64,000 nt of DNA from Hyphomicrobium_A sp963724945 (GCA_963724945.1 CAVRWL010000003.1:1240001-1304000); one strand, 5' to 3'; shown: positions 16,883 through 25,790, numbered from the stretch's first letter. The notes: generated by a model not told the origin, from the letters alone. Made by a program: numbers and translations.

Positions 16883-17413
16883 TCACTCCTTGCCCAAGCT
16901 CTCGCGCACGAAGTGCTGCACGTCCGCGAGCGAGGCGAGCACCGGCACCTCGTCGGGCAATTCCGGGATGTCGGAGCGCTGATCGATGAAGGCGGCGATG
17001 GGCCGGCGGTAGCGCAGCGCGAGCGCAACCTCGCTCGCCGTGCCCGAGCCGCCCGGCAGGGCGAGCAGCACATTCGAGCTCAAGACGTTGATGTGGTTGC
17101 GCGACAGGGGCTCCGTGCCGGAGGCCCCGCTCAAGGGCAGGTGCGTCAGAATGGCAAGCTCCACGAAGGGATTGGGGTAGCCGGCGAGCGGCACCGCCGG
17201 GTCGTCGCTTGCCGGAACGATGCCGACGACCAGGCCGGCGCGGCCGGGGACCGCAGAGAACGCGCGGCTCACCGCCTCCATGACGCCGTGGCCGGCCCCG
17301 GTCAGCAGGTGCACCCCTTGGGTTGCGAGCCAGCGCCCGACGCTTTCGGCCTTGTCGGCGTGCTCGTGGTCTCCCGATCCCAGAACTCCGACGACGGGAA
17401 GGCGTTTAGTCAT
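16883..17413 (-). CDS. SLOG-family (LOG-like/TIGR00725) protein
   Basis: 176-residue Rossmann-like protein of the SLOG superfamily. It shows VVGVLGSGDHEHADKAE at the start, LLTGAGHGVMEAVSRAF (about 36-52) and the nucleotide-binding loop LPGGSGTASEVALAL (about 118-132), the counterpart of the PGGxGTxxE motif of LOG phosphoribohydrolases. Members bind nucleotides or act on nucleoside monophosphates; the exact reaction here is not known. It is divergent from the HPF-cold-shock gene. Confidence 0.8.
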   Translation of the reverse strand: MTKRLPVVGVLGSGDHEHADKAESVGRWLATQGVHLLTGAGHGVMEAVSRAFSAVPGRAGLVVGIVPASDDPAVPLAGYPNPFVELAILTHLPLSGASGTEPLSRNHINVLSSNVLLALPGGSGTASEVALALRYRRPIAAFIDQRSDIPELPDEVPVLASLADVQHFVRESLGKE

Positions 17414-17598
17414 GTCGGCCTCGTTTACCTGGCGCTTAGCTGCAGCGGAGCATGCATGTTTATGGGGCGCCGGCGCCCTTCACAATTCGGATTGACGCCG
17501 GCCTCGCGCGCGGCCACAGGAACAACACAGGCCTGGGCTGGAGTATCGAAAAGGCCGGCGCCGCGGCTAAGAACCATGACGCCAAACCGGAGATGATG

Positions 17599-18180
17599 AT
17601 GGAACGACCCCTGCAGATCGCTTTCAGAAACATGGCGAGCTCGGAATTCATCGAGGCGCTGGTCCGCGAGCGGGTGGAGCGGCTGCAGCGCTTTCATCCC
17701 AACATTACGGGCGCCCGCGTCGTCGTCGAGGTGCCCCACCGCAGCGCGGAGGGCGGCAAGACGCCGATCGGAATTGCGGTGGAGATCGATGTGCCCGGGC
17801 ACAACCCGCTCGTCGCCAAGGGCGAGCAGGATCGGCGCGAGATGAAGGGCGACCAGTCGGCCGTCATCAACCACGTGTTCGAGGCGATCGAGCGTCAGCT
17901 CGAGCAGACGGCGGCGATCAGGAACCGCGAGGTCAAGAACCACGGCTCAGCCGGCGACACCGGCGTCGTCGTGCGCCTCTTTCCCGAGCTGAGCTACGGC
18001 TTCGTCGAGGTGAAGGATTCACCCGATCTCTACTTCTCGCGCGCCGTGGTCGCCGCCGACGCCTTCGACGACATCAAAGTCGGCACCGTCGTGCACGTCA
18101 CGCGCGCGGCGAGCGAGGGGCCGATGGGACCGCAGGCAAGCTCGGTGAAGCTCTTGGGAGCGCGGCGCAGCCCCTCATAG
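17599..18180 (+). CDS. HPF/RaiA ribosome-associated protein fused to a cold-shock domain
   Basis: 193 residues. The N-terminal half (about 1-110) is an S30AE/HPF fold, with PLQIAFRNMASSEFIEALV and VVVEVPHR; such proteins bind the 30S decoding region in stationary phase. The C-terminal half (about 118-190) is a cold-shock-like OB domain with VVRLFPELSYGFVEV and LYFSRAVV in the positions of the RNA-binding motifs. The ATG at 17599 (or 17593/17596) has GGAG just upstream; the frame to 17452 would add unconserved sequence. This may be the only intact HPF-type gene here, as the usual hpf slot between rpoN and ptsN holds only a remnant. Confidence 0.88.
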   Translation: MERPLQIAFRNMASSEFIEALVRERVERLQRFHPNITGARVVVEVPHRSAEGGKTPIGIAVEIDVPGHNPLVAKGEQDRREMKGDQSAVINHVFEAIERQLEQTAAIRNREVKNHGSAGDTGVVVRLFPELSYGFVEVKDSPDLYFSRAVVAADAFDDIKVGTVVHVTRAASEGPMGPQASSVKLLGARRSPS

Positions 18181-18244
18181 AGGGGCGCTCGCGGCGTCTC
18201 GCGCGTGTCATGGTTGCGCGCGACACTGGAAGGGGGAGGGACTT

Positions 18245-19627
18245 ATGCTGCATACCGCACCCCGCGGACGGCTCGAGGACGACCTTGCGCTGGTGGAGTC
18301 GCTAGCATCGCGGCCGGCGACAAGCGCAAAGGAGCTCGCCGCCAACCTCTCCGAGGTCTATGAGGCCGCCTTCAACGTCGCTCTCGACCGCTATGACGTT
18401 ACGGCGCTGGCGCGGTCCGCCCCCGCCCTCGTGCAGGCGATCTTCGCTCTTCGCCTGCGTATGCGCGACAAGGCAGCCGACTGGCAGCGGCTGGGCTTCA
18501 TGTCGCACGATGCCCAGGTTGCCTTGCGCAGCGCCCTGCGTCTCGCACGCTACGCGACCGACATGCTGGGCGAGCTCAACATCCGCTTCGCGCAATTGCC
18601 GCCCGGCGAGGGGACCTTGCGCGGCTTTCGCGGCAACAACCTCAACACGCTCGTCAATCCCAAGTTCGATACCGGCGAGGACATCCCGTTCCAGGCCGGC
18701 GATCTCCTGCTGATGCGCGGCATGCACCACAACAGCGCCGCGATCGCGCGCGCCGGCGACATCGACTCCCAATTCAGCCATCTCGCCATCGTGCACACCG
18801 ACGCGGCGGGCAAGCAATGGGTGGTCGAAAGCCTGATCGAGGAAGGCGCCATCATCAATCCGCTCGACGCGGTGCTGCATCACGGCCTCGGCCGCTGCGT
18901 CGTCTTCCGCCACAAGGACGCCGCGCTCGCCGCCCGCGCGGCGGCGCTGATCCACGACCTCGTCGCGCGCTCGCGCGCGCCTGGGGGGCGGCGCATCTGG
19001 TACGACTTCACGATGGAGCTCAAGGGCGACGCTGAGCTCTTCTGCTCCAAGCTCGTGCGGCTCGCCTACGAGCTTGGGAGCAAGCGGGATGTCGAGCTGC
19101 CCACCTTCACCACCCGCTTCGACATGAAGAACCGCGACTTCCTCGACCGCATCGGCGTCACCGCGACGGAGACGTTTGCCCCCGCCGACATCGAGCTGGA
19201 GCCGGGCTTCGATCTCGTCGCGGAATGGCAGGACTACCGCGTCACCTCGCGCTTGCGGCTGCAGGATCTCTTGATGGACAAGCTGTTCTGGTGGATGGAC
19301 ACCTACGGCTACAAGTTTCGCCCCGATCTGCCCATCCGTCTCGTCGGCATCTTCGGCCAGCTTTCGGGGCGCCTCTCGGACCGCGCTAAGCAGCTCGTCG
19401 CCGAGGTCGTGCCCAAGGTGCCGCCCAACATGAAGCGCAGCGCGATTCAGGCGGTCGCCATGCTGCACAAGACGGCCGAGCCGCTGCTCTCAGACCTCAT
19501 GTCGTTTGAGCGCGCCAACATCGAGCGCTACGGGCGCCCCCTGCACGCGCGCGAGATCTTCGAGCGCCTCGAGCTCGCACGCCAGGGAGCGAAGGGCCGG
19601 ATCGGCTATCTCGTCGGCAGGGCCTGA
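18245..19627 (+). CDS. YiiX/YebB-like NlpC/P60-family cysteine hydrolase
   Basis: 460 residues. The permuted papain-like core carries GDLLLMRG (about 157-164), a histidine in FSHLAIVHTD (about 178-187) and the likely nucleophile in FCSKLVRLAYELG (about 262-274). The 130-residue helical N-terminus and ~170-residue C-terminal extension are larger than the core family. Relatives act on lipids or peptidoglycan peptides; the substrate here is unknown. There is no signal peptide, so it is probably cytoplasmic. Its GGGGGAGGG ribosome site is strong. Its last 22 bp overlap the convergent coiled-coil gene. Confidence 0.82.
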   Translation: MLHTAPRGRLEDDLALVESLASRPATSAKELAANLSEVYEAAFNVALDRYDVTALARSAPALVQAIFALRLRMRDKAADWQRLGFMSHDAQVALRSALRLARYATDMLGELNIRFAQLPPGEGTLRGFRGNNLNTLVNPKFDTGEDIPFQAGDLLLMRGMHHNSAAIARAGDIDSQFSHLAIVHTDAAGKQWVVESLIEEGAIINPLDAVLHHGLGRCVVFRHKDAALAARAAALIHDLVARSRAPGGRRIWYDFTMELKGDAELFCSKLVRLAYELGSKRDVELPTFTTRFDMKNRDFLDRIGVTATETFAPADIELEPGFDLVAEWQDYRVTSRLRLQDLLMDKLFWWMDTYGYKFRPDLPIRLVGIFGQLSGRLSDRAKQLVAEVVPKVPPNMKRSAIQAVAMLHKTAEPLLSDLMSFERANIERYGRPLHAREIFERLELARQGAKGRIGYLVGRA

Positions 19628-21132
19628 ACCCTCGCCGTCCACGTCTCGAGGTCGGCTGAGCGGGCGAGCGGCAGCCCGCTCGCGACGGCATCTTGAAGGG
19701 CGTCGGCGCCGGCTCGCCGTGCGGTATCCTCCGGCACGATCCACGCCCGGTAGTCGTGCGCGATGATGGGCTTGGCGCAATAGAGCTGCCCTCCCGCCAC
19801 CTCGCATGTGCGGTCGGGGGAGACGGTGCGGATATCGAGCCGGTCGTGGTGCCAGAAGCCCATGCTTATCGGCTGGATCCAGGCCGTATCGCGCGTGAGC
19901 TCGACGTTGCGGAATACGCACGTCGGCTGTTTGTTGCAGGGCCCGGCGCGGCGCCCGAGCGTGTTGGCGGGGCCGAGCGTCTGCCAGCGCGGCATGGTGA
20001 TCGCGGGCGCGCCCGCGCCGCCGCTGACGTAGCAGCTCTCGCCGACGCACAGAACGGGATTGGGCCTGCGCGGCATGCCGGTGAACTTGCTCGCTTTCGG
20101 CTCGACCACGAGCAGCACCGTCACGCGCGCCGGCAACAGGCCTGCCGTGCTCGCGGCATCGTCGGCGGAGCCGGCGGCGGGCTCGTCCCAGGGGGCCGGC
20201 GGCGGGGGCGGACCGCCAAGGCTGCTCCGCGTCGAGAGCTCGCTCTCGCGCTCGCGCGCCTCACGGGCCTCGCGCGCCAGCCGGAACTTGTCGGCAATGC
20301 GCTGCGCCTCCTCCTGACGCCGGGCCTCGAGCGCTGCCTGTGCCTCCTCGGCGCGGCGCTTCTCATCGGCCTCTTGGGCGAGGCGGGCGGCTTCGGCGCG
20401 CTTTTGCTCCTCGGCCTGGCGCTGCTCCTCGGCGCGGCGCTTCTCCTCGGCCTCTTGGGCGAGGCGGGCAGCTTCGGCGCGCTTTTGCTCCTCGGCTTGG
20501 CGCTGCGCCTCGGCGAGGCGTTTCGCCTCGGCCTCTTGGGCGGTGCGGGCGGCCTCGGCGCGCTTTTGCTCCTCGGCCTGGCGCTGCTCCTCGGCAAGCC
20601 GCTGCTCCTCGACCTGCCGCTGCAGGCGAGCGGCCTCAGCCTTGCGCGCCTCCTCGGCTTTGGCGAGCTCCTGCTGGCGGCGCGCCACGGCCTCGCGGGC
20701 AAGCTCTGCAGCTTGTGCGCGGGCGGCATCGCGCTCGGTCTCGATGCGATCCTGCTCCGCGGCCTTGCGCTCGTCCGCCGCGCGGCGGGCCTCGGCCTCG
20801 GCGCGGGCCTGCGCCAGCATGTCGGCCTCGTCGGCCGCGCGCTGCTTGGCCGCTCGCTGCCGTGCCGCTTCGGCCGCCTTTTGCGCCTGCTCGTCCTTGG
20901 CGTTTTTGGCCGCGGCGGCGGCTTCGGCGTCCTCGTTGCGCGAGAATTTGTCGGCGATGGCTTGGGCGGCGCTTTCGTCGGCGGCGGCCGGACCCGGCGC
21001 CCCCATCACCGCAACGCCCGCCACTGCGATCATGCACGCCGCCGCGCGGCTGAGCCCCAATGCTGCAAATCGCGCTGCAACTAGCATCCTGCCCTCGCCC
21101 ATCGTTCGACTGATGTCTTGCAAAGTGCTCAT
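19606..21132 (-). CDS. Secreted coiled-coil protein with Ala/Glu/Arg repeats
   Basis: 508 residues from the ATG at 21132; in-frame ATGs at 21102 and 21087 are alternatives and the start is uncertain. A signal-like hydrophobic segment ending GPAAADE is followed by ~270 residues of charged coiled coil, including three tandem 27-residue units (QRQAEEQKRAEAARLAQEA). A short Pro-rich linker (GGPPPPPAPWDEP) leads to a globular C-terminal ~180 residues with several cysteines (CVGESCYV, CNKQPTCVF, CEVAGGQLYC) that could form disulphides. The rod resembles TolA-type or caveolin-like linkers; I do not recognise the C-terminal domain. Codon repetition makes a spurious Leu-rich frame on the other strand. 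Confidence 0.75.
   Translation of the reverse strand: MSTLQDISRTMGEGRMLVAARFAALGLSRAAACMIAVAGVAVMGAPGPAAADESAAQAIADKFSRNEDAEAAAAAKNAKDEQAQKAAEAARQRAAKQRAADEADMLAQARAEAEARRAADERKAAEQDRIETERDAARAQAAELAREAVARRQQELAKAEEARKAEAARLQRQVEEQRLAEEQRQAEEQKRAEAARTAQEAEAKRLAEAQRQAEEQKRAEAARLAQEAEEKRRAEEQRQAEEQKRAEAARLAQEADEKRRAEEAQAALEARRQEEAQRIADKFRLAREAREARERESELSTRSSLGGPPPPPAPWDEPAAGSADDAASTAGLLPARVTVLLVVEPKASKFTGMPRRPNPVLCVGESCYVSGGAGAPAITMPRWQTLGPANTLGRRAGPCNKQPTCVFRNVELTRDTAWIQPISMGFWHHDRLDIRTVSPDRTCEVAGGQLYCAKPIIAHDYRAWIVPEDTARRAGADALQDAVASGLPLARSADLETWTARVQALPTR
20371..20613 (-). repeat. Three tandem 81-bp repeats in the coiled-coil gene
   Basis: Copies begin at 20371, 20452 and 20533, each 81 bp (27 residues), nearly identical at DNA level and in frame. 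Being a multiple of three, gain or loss of units would change rod length without breaking the frame. Confidence 0.85.
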
Positions 21133-21220
21133 CGCCCCACGATAGGGCGAAACCACGTCGCAATTTTGCCTATAGAGCGAAGGCTCGTTGAACGGCACCT
21201 GAACGAAGACTTGATGACGG

Positions 21221-22090
21221 TCAGCGATCCGCCCCCAGGATCGCCCGCAACCCTTCGCGATAGCTGGGGAATTTTAGCGCGACCGCGAGGTCGGTGCGCA
21301 GCCGCGCGTTGCTGATGCGCTTGTTTTCCCCATAAAAGCTCGCCGCCATTGGGGACAAGTTGGCGTCCTCGAGCGCGATCGCGGGCGGCGGCGGCATCTG
21401 CAACAAATCTGCCGCAAAAGCGATCACGTCCTGCGGGGGCGCGGGCTCGTCGTCGGTGACGTTGTAGACCTGAAACGTGCCGGCTCCGCCGATGCTGGCG
21501 CTGAGCGCGGCGGCGATGTCCTCGACGTGAATGCGGTTGAACACCTGGCCCGGCTTGACGATGCGCTGCGCCGTCCCCTCGCGCAGGCGCTGAAACGCGC
21601 TACGCCCCGGCCCGTAGATGCCGGCGAGCCGGAAGATCGCAACGCGCGCGCCTGCGCGTTTCCCCAAGGCGAGCCACGCCTCCTCCGCCTCGACGCGGCG
21701 ACGGCTGCGCTCCGATGTCGGATTGAGCGGCGTCGTCTCATCGACCCAGGCGCCGCCCCGGTCGCCGTAGACGCCGATGGTCGACAGATAGCCGACCCAG
21801 GCGAGCGCCGAGGCGCTGGCGAGGTCCTCGATGTGATGACGCAGCACGGGATCGCCCTCGGGGTCGGGCGGAACCGAGACGAGGATGTGCGTTGCCTTGG
21901 CGGCGGCCTCAGCCACGCCCGGCCCCGGGCTCGAGCCGTCGAAGACGCAGGCGTCGAACCCCTCCGCGGCGAGTGCGTCCGCGCCAGCCTGCGTGCGCGC
22001 CGTGCCGCCAACGCGCCAGCCCGCACGCTGCAGGCGGCGCGCGAGAGCGCGTGCGCTGTAGCCCAAGCCGAAGCAGAACAGGTGCCTCAT
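21221..22090 (-). CDS. NAD(P)-dependent SDR/epimerase family protein
   Basis: 289-residue extended SDR. The Rossmann start MRHLFCFGLGYSARALARRL carries an atypical GxGYxA loop, and the active-site region reads YLSTIGVYGDRGG, with FRLAGIYGPGRSAF further on. This YeeZ-like type is of unknown substrate. The ATG at 22090 overlaps the queG stop by 4 bp (ATGA), so it is coupled to queG. The longer frame to 22216 would run through queG and is rejected. Confidence 0.85.
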   Translation of the reverse strand: MRHLFCFGLGYSARALARRLQRAGWRVGGTARTQAGADALAAEGFDACVFDGSSPGPGVAEAAAKATHILVSVPPDPEGDPVLRHHIEDLASASALAWVGYLSTIGVYGDRGGAWVDETTPLNPTSERSRRRVEAEEAWLALGKRAGARVAIFRLAGIYGPGRSAFQRLREGTAQRIVKPGQVFNRIHVEDIAAALSASIGGAGTFQVYNVTDDEPAPPQDVIAFAADLLQMPPPPAIALEDANLSPMAASFYGENKRISNARLRTDLAVALKFPSYREGLRAILGADR

Positions 22091-23238
22091 GTTGATTGGG
22101 CGCGCGCCGGCGCCGACTGCCACTCCGCGCGCACGGCGACGTCGGCCTCGCGGGAAAGATGGCGGTCGCGCAATCGCGCGCTGACGCCGCCGGCCGTGAG
22201 CCGGCGCATGGCCCACACGGCCATGGCGCGCACGAGCGGGGAAGCGTCGGCGATGAGCGCCTCGACGCGCGGCAATAGGCTCGCATCGCCCGCGTTGCCG
22301 GCCGCGATCAGCACGTTGCGCAGGAAACGGTCGCGGCCCGTGCGCTTGACCGGCGTGCCCGCAAAGCGCGCGCGGAAGGCGCGGTCATCGAGCATAAGCA
22401 ACTCGGCGAGCGGCGGGTTGTCGGTCTCAGCGCGCGCCGCAAAGCGCGCTTCGCGCGCGGCCGCAGCGAACTTGTTCCACGGGCACACGGCGAGGCAGTC
22501 GTCGCAGCCGAACACGCGGTTGCCCATGGCGCGGCGGAACTCGGCCGGAATGTGCCCCTTGTGCTCGATCGTCAAGTAGGCAAGGCAGCGGCGTGCATCG
22601 AGCACGTAAGGCGCCGGGAAGGCTCGCGTCGGGCAGACGTCGAGGCAGCGCCGGCACGTGCCGCAGTGGTCGGCTTCGGGCGCGTCGTAAGCGAGCTCGG
22701 CTGTCGTGAAGATCGCGCCCAGGAACAGCCACGAGCCGTGCTCGCGCGAGACGAGATTTGTGTGCTTGCCCTGCCAGCCGATGCCGGCGGCGGCGGCGAG
22801 CGGCTTCTCCATCACCGGGGCGGTGTCGACGAAGACCTTGACCTCGGCGCCGCTGCGAGCAGAGATCAAGGCGGCGAGCTGCTTGAGCTTGCCCTTCATC
22901 ACGTCGTGGTAGTCGCGCCCCTGCGCGTAGACGGAAATGGCGCCGCGCGATGGCTCGTCGAGCACTGCCAGCGGGTCGGCGTCGGGCGCGTAGCTCATGG
23001 CGAGCATGATGATTGAGCGCACGTCCGGCCACAGCAGCGAGGGATGGCGTCGGCGGTCGGCGGTCGTCGCCATCCACGTCATGTCCCCGTGGCGCCCGGC
23101 GGCAAGGAACTCCATGAGGCGGCGGCCGGCCTCGGGCGCCGCGTCGGGTGCAACAACGCGCACAGCATCGAAGCCCAAGGCGCGGCCCTCGCGGCGGAGA
23201 AAATCCTTGAGGTCGCCGCTCACGACGCGACCGCGCAT
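22087..23238 (-). CDS. queG: Epoxyqueuosine reductase QueG
   Basis: Cobalamin-dependent reductase that converts epoxyqueuosine to queuosine in tRNA wobble positions. Two [4Fe-4S] motifs are seen: CGTCRRCLDVCPT (about 194-206) and CDDCLAVCPW (about 247-256). IGWQGKHTNLVS near 148 is typical, and a C-terminal HEAT-like segment (FLRNVLIAAGN onward) is present. 383 residues from the ATG at 23238; a GTG at 23223 is an alternative and neither has a strong ribosome site. It sits in a GST-queG-SDR run, an order I recall from other Rhizobiales. No other queuosine gene is in the window. Confidence 0.93.
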   Translation of the reverse strand: MRGRVVSGDLKDFLRREGRALGFDAVRVVAPDAAPEAGRRLMEFLAAGRHGDMTWMATTADRRRHPSLLWPDVRSIIMLAMSYAPDADPLAVLDEPSRGAISVYAQGRDYHDVMKGKLKQLAALISARSGAEVKVFVDTAPVMEKPLAAAAGIGWQGKHTNLVSREHGSWLFLGAIFTTAELAYDAPEADHCGTCRRCLDVCPTRAFPAPYVLDARRCLAYLTIEHKGHIPAEFRRAMGNRVFGCDDCLAVCPWNKFAAAAREARFAARAETDNPPLAELLMLDDRAFRARFAGTPVKRTGRDRFLRNVLIAAGNAGDASLLPRVEALIADASPLVRAMAVWAMRRLTAGGVSARLRDRHLSREADVAVRAEWQSAPARAQST

Positions 23239-23260
23239 GGAAACGCTGCGCCCGGCGCCG

Positions 23261-23959
23261 TCAGAAATCGAGATCGGCGTAGTGCGGGGCTGGAATTGCA
23301 CCGGGCAGACGGTCGGTCAGGATGGAGCGGAATGCGCGCCGCGACTTCAAGCGCGCATACCAGATCTTGGCGACCGCGAACTCCTCCCATGGCACCTCGC
23401 CCAGATAGTCGATCGACGACAGGTGCGCAGCCGCGGCAAGGTCGGCGAAGGAGAGGTCATCGCCCGCCAGCCAATGCCGCTGGTGCGCCAGATGGCTAAT
23501 GTAGCTCATATGGTAGCGCAGGTTCGTGCGGATGGCGCGCAGGATGTCGGCGTCGGGCCGCGGATTGGCGCCGGGCTGCACGCGCGCATAAACCTTCTCA
23601 AGCAGAAGCTCCTGGCTCACCTCCCGGTTGAACTTGCCGTTGAACCAGTCGAGCAGGCGCCGGACCTCGGCGCGGTCGTCGCGGGAGCCGGGGAAAAGCG
23701 CCAAGGGGGGCGGCGGCTCGTCGGGATCTGCGGGCGCCGCCTCGGCTAGGTACTCCGAGATCGCATAGATGCCGCAGAGGGCGGGGCCGTCCTCGATGTG
23801 CAGCACGGGCAGCTCGCCTGCCGGGTTGACCGCGAGGAACTCCGGCCGCCATTCCCACGGTCTCTCCTCGATCAGCTCGACCTCGATGTCGAGCTCGGCG
23901 AGCGCCAGCCGCATGGCGCGCGAGAGGGGACACAGCCGGAAATGTATGAGCTTGTGCAT
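23261..23959 (-). CDS. Glutathione S-transferase family protein
   Basis: 232 residues. The thioredoxin-like N-terminal domain (1-80) has FRLCPLSRAMRLALAE, where the Cys/Ser region contacts glutathione, and NPAGELPVLHIEDG for the cis-proline. The helical C-terminal domain has AGDDLSFADLAAAAHLSSIDYLG. The substrate is unknown. It leads the minus-strand GST-queG-SDR operon, 22 bp before queG, and is divergent from uppP. Confidence 0.9.
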   Translation of the reverse strand: MHKLIHFRLCPLSRAMRLALAELDIEVELIEERPWEWRPEFLAVNPAGELPVLHIEDGPALCGIYAISEYLAEAAPADPDEPPPPLALFPGSRDDRAEVRRLLDWFNGKFNREVSQELLLEKVYARVQPGANPRPDADILRAIRTNLRYHMSYISHLAHQRHWLAGDDLSFADLAAAAHLSSIDYLGEVPWEEFAVAKIWYARLKSRRAFRSILTDRLPGAIPAPHYADLDF

Positions 23960-24207
23960 TCTGGCTTCGCGGTGGTCCTCGGGGCGTCGGCGCTGCGGCT
24001 CGTCGCGGCAGCGCGGACGCTTCGCCCCACCAAGGGGAGCGCCATGAGCGATTCGTCAAGGCGCGGCTAAATGTCGGCCTGCGCTAAGACAGATGTTTCG
24101 TGTGGCGCGGATGTGGCACCGATGGCACCCTATTCCTGCTAATCCTCTGGCGCCCGCAAGGGGCGCCGACCTGCCCCACGACAAGCCAAACAGCCGAGAA
24201 TTCGCCA

Positions 24208-25026
24208 ATGCCGATCTGGGAAGTCGTCCTTCTCGGCCTCATCGAGGGGGTGACCGAGTTCCTGCCGGTCTCCTCGACCGGCCACCTCCTGCTGACCGAG
24301 TACTTCCTCGGCATCTGCAACCCCGGCAAGACGTTCGAGGTGCTGATCCAGCTCGGCGCGATCCTCGCTATTCTGAGCGTCTACGCCGCCAAGCTCACGC
24401 GCATCGCCTTCGCGCTTCCCTACGATCGCCGCGCGCGCCGCTTCGTTTTCGGAATCCTTTTGGCGTTCCTGCCCGCCGCCGTCATCGGCGCGGCGGCCCA
24501 CGACTTCATCAAGGGGGTGCTGTTCGAGAGCCCGATGCTCATTGCGAGCATGCTCGTCATCGGCGGCATCATTCTGCTCGCGATCGACCGCATGCCTCTC
24601 GCTGTGCATTACGACGACGTCATGGACTACCCGCCCCTGCTCTCCCTGAAGATCGGCTTCTTCCAGTGTCTGGCGATGGTGCCCGGCGTGTCGCGCTCGG
24701 GCTCGACGATCGTCGGCGCCATGCTCATGGGCACCGACAAGCGCTCGGCGGCCGAGTTCTCCTTCTTCCTCGCCATGCCGACGATGACGGGGGCATTCGC
24801 CTTAGATCTCTACAAGAACTGGGCGATCCTCAGACCCGAAGACGTCACCAACATCGCTTTGGGCTTCGTCGTCGCTTTCATCTCTGCCGTGTTCGTCGTG
24901 CGCTATCTGCTCGACTACGTGAGCCGGCACGGGTTCGCGCTGTTCGGCTGGTGGCGCATTATCGTGGGCGGGCTGGCGCTCGGCGCCATGCTGGTGCTCG
25001 GCGACACCAGCACCTGCCCCGCCTGA
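24208..25026 (+). CDS. uppP: Undecaprenyl-diphosphatase UppP (BacA)
   Basis: Polytopic inner-membrane enzyme that dephosphorylates undecaprenyl diphosphate, recycling the carrier lipid for peptidoglycan and O-antigen. Both catalytic motifs are clear: EGVTEFLPVSSTGHLLL (about 13-29) and MVPGVSRSGSTIVGAML (about 156-172). At 272 residues from the ATG at 24208 it is the normal length. The longer frame to 24100 adds an unconserved leader. It also confers bacitracin tolerance in other bacteria when overproduced (known for the family). Confidence 0.96.
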   Translation: MPIWEVVLLGLIEGVTEFLPVSSTGHLLLTEYFLGICNPGKTFEVLIQLGAILAILSVYAAKLTRIAFALPYDRRARRFVFGILLAFLPAAVIGAAAHDFIKGVLFESPMLIASMLVIGGIILLAIDRMPLAVHYDDVMDYPPLLSLKIGFFQCLAMVPGVSRSGSTIVGAMLMGTDKRSAAEFSFFLAMPTMTGAFALDLYKNWAILRPEDVTNIALGFVVAFISAVFVVRYLLDYVSRHGFALFGWWRIIVGGLALGAMLVLGDTSTCPA

Positions 25027-25057
25027 AAGTTAAGGCCTGAAGCTTCGAGCGTTGGCC

Positions 25058-25522
25058 TTAGGCCGCGTGCGACGGCGCCATCATGGTCAGCGCGGAATAC
25101 ATCGCCGCCACGTCGGGCGCGTTGCGCAGAGCGTCGAGAATGGACGGCTCACGCACCACCCGCGAGATTGAGGCGAGCGCCTTCAGGTGGTCGCCGCTGG
25201 CATGCTCGGGCGCGAGCAGCAGAAAGACGAGGTCGACCGGCTCGCCGTCGTGCGATTCGTACTCGATCGGCTGCTCCAGACGGGCAAAGAGGCAGACGAT
25301 GCCCTTCAAGCCGGCGAGCTTGACGTGCGGGATGGCGATGCCGCGCCCGAGGCCCGTCGAGCCCAGGCGCTCGCGCTGCAGGAGCGTGTTGAAGATCTCG
25401 CGCGCGTCGAGGTCGGTGCGTTCCGCGGCAATGGTCGCCAGCTCCTGCAACGCATGCTTCTTGCTCGTCGCCGTGAGCGAGGCAATGATGCCGTCAGGAG
25501 CCAGAAGATCACACAGATCCAT
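25058..25522 (-). CDS. ptsN: PTS IIA-like nitrogen regulatory protein PtsN
   Basis: EIIA-Ntr of the nitrogen PTS phosphorelay, acting in the cytoplasm on potassium, nitrogen and envelope-stress control. The phosphorylated histidine is His66 in GRGIAIPHVKL. GREBAL-type ends such as LGSTGLGRG (53-61) and PVDLVFLLLAPE (about 95-106) are conserved. 154 residues from the ATG at 25522. It lies downstream of rpoN as usual, but the hpf gene normally between them is only a remnant here. Confidence 0.95.
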   Translation of the reverse strand: MDLCDLLAPDGIIASLTATSKKHALQELATIAAERTDLDAREIFNTLLQRERLGSTGLGRGIAIPHVKLAGLKGIVCLFARLEQPIEYESHDGEPVDLVFLLLAPEHASGDHLKALASISRVVREPSILDALRNAPDVAAMYSALTMMAPSHAA

Positions 25523-25619
25523 TGCTAAGTCCCATTCCAAACGGTTGCGAAACGACGTTCGTCAGAGCTGCGTGCCGCACGTCATGAAGGCTTGGAAAGC
25601 TTGGAGCTCTGGCGGCGGC

Positions 25620-25790
25620 CTTGCAGCGGCGCATGTCCAAGCAGTCCTCCCTGCCATCGCTCGGCGCGATACGACCACCCCTCGCGATGCCCCCGGCCGT
25701 TGACCGGCGCACCGTCAGAAACCAAAAAAATGGCATCGAAAAGGTCGCTCTGCACAACAATTTTGCACACCGATCGCTCGCTCATCGCTC
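25620..25790 (-). pseudogene. hpf: Remnant of hpf (C-terminal domain), frameshifted
   Basis: The 620-bp gap between rpoN and ptsN holds no intact gene. In one minus frame, bases 25773-25720 read SVCKIVVQSDLFDAIFLV, which lines up with the start of the long-HPF C-terminal domain (typically SVxEAVMxxDLxDAPxLVF). The next frame then gives LTVRRSTAGGI and PSDGREDCLD, matching the following RNAGxGxxNVVYRRSDGNIGWID. Bases 25678-25652 resemble VVYRRSDG split by single-base shifts. No N-terminal HPF domain is visible. Order, frame and position all fit decay of the canonical hpf. The alignment is by eye only. Confidence 0.55.

Noticed and set aside
19693..21084. Long + strand frame, 463 codons, rich in Leu/Gly and looking like a membrane protein
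   Set aside because: It lies exactly opposite the repetitive coiled-coil gene; the apparent hydrophobic repeats are the reverse of Glu/Ala/Arg codons.
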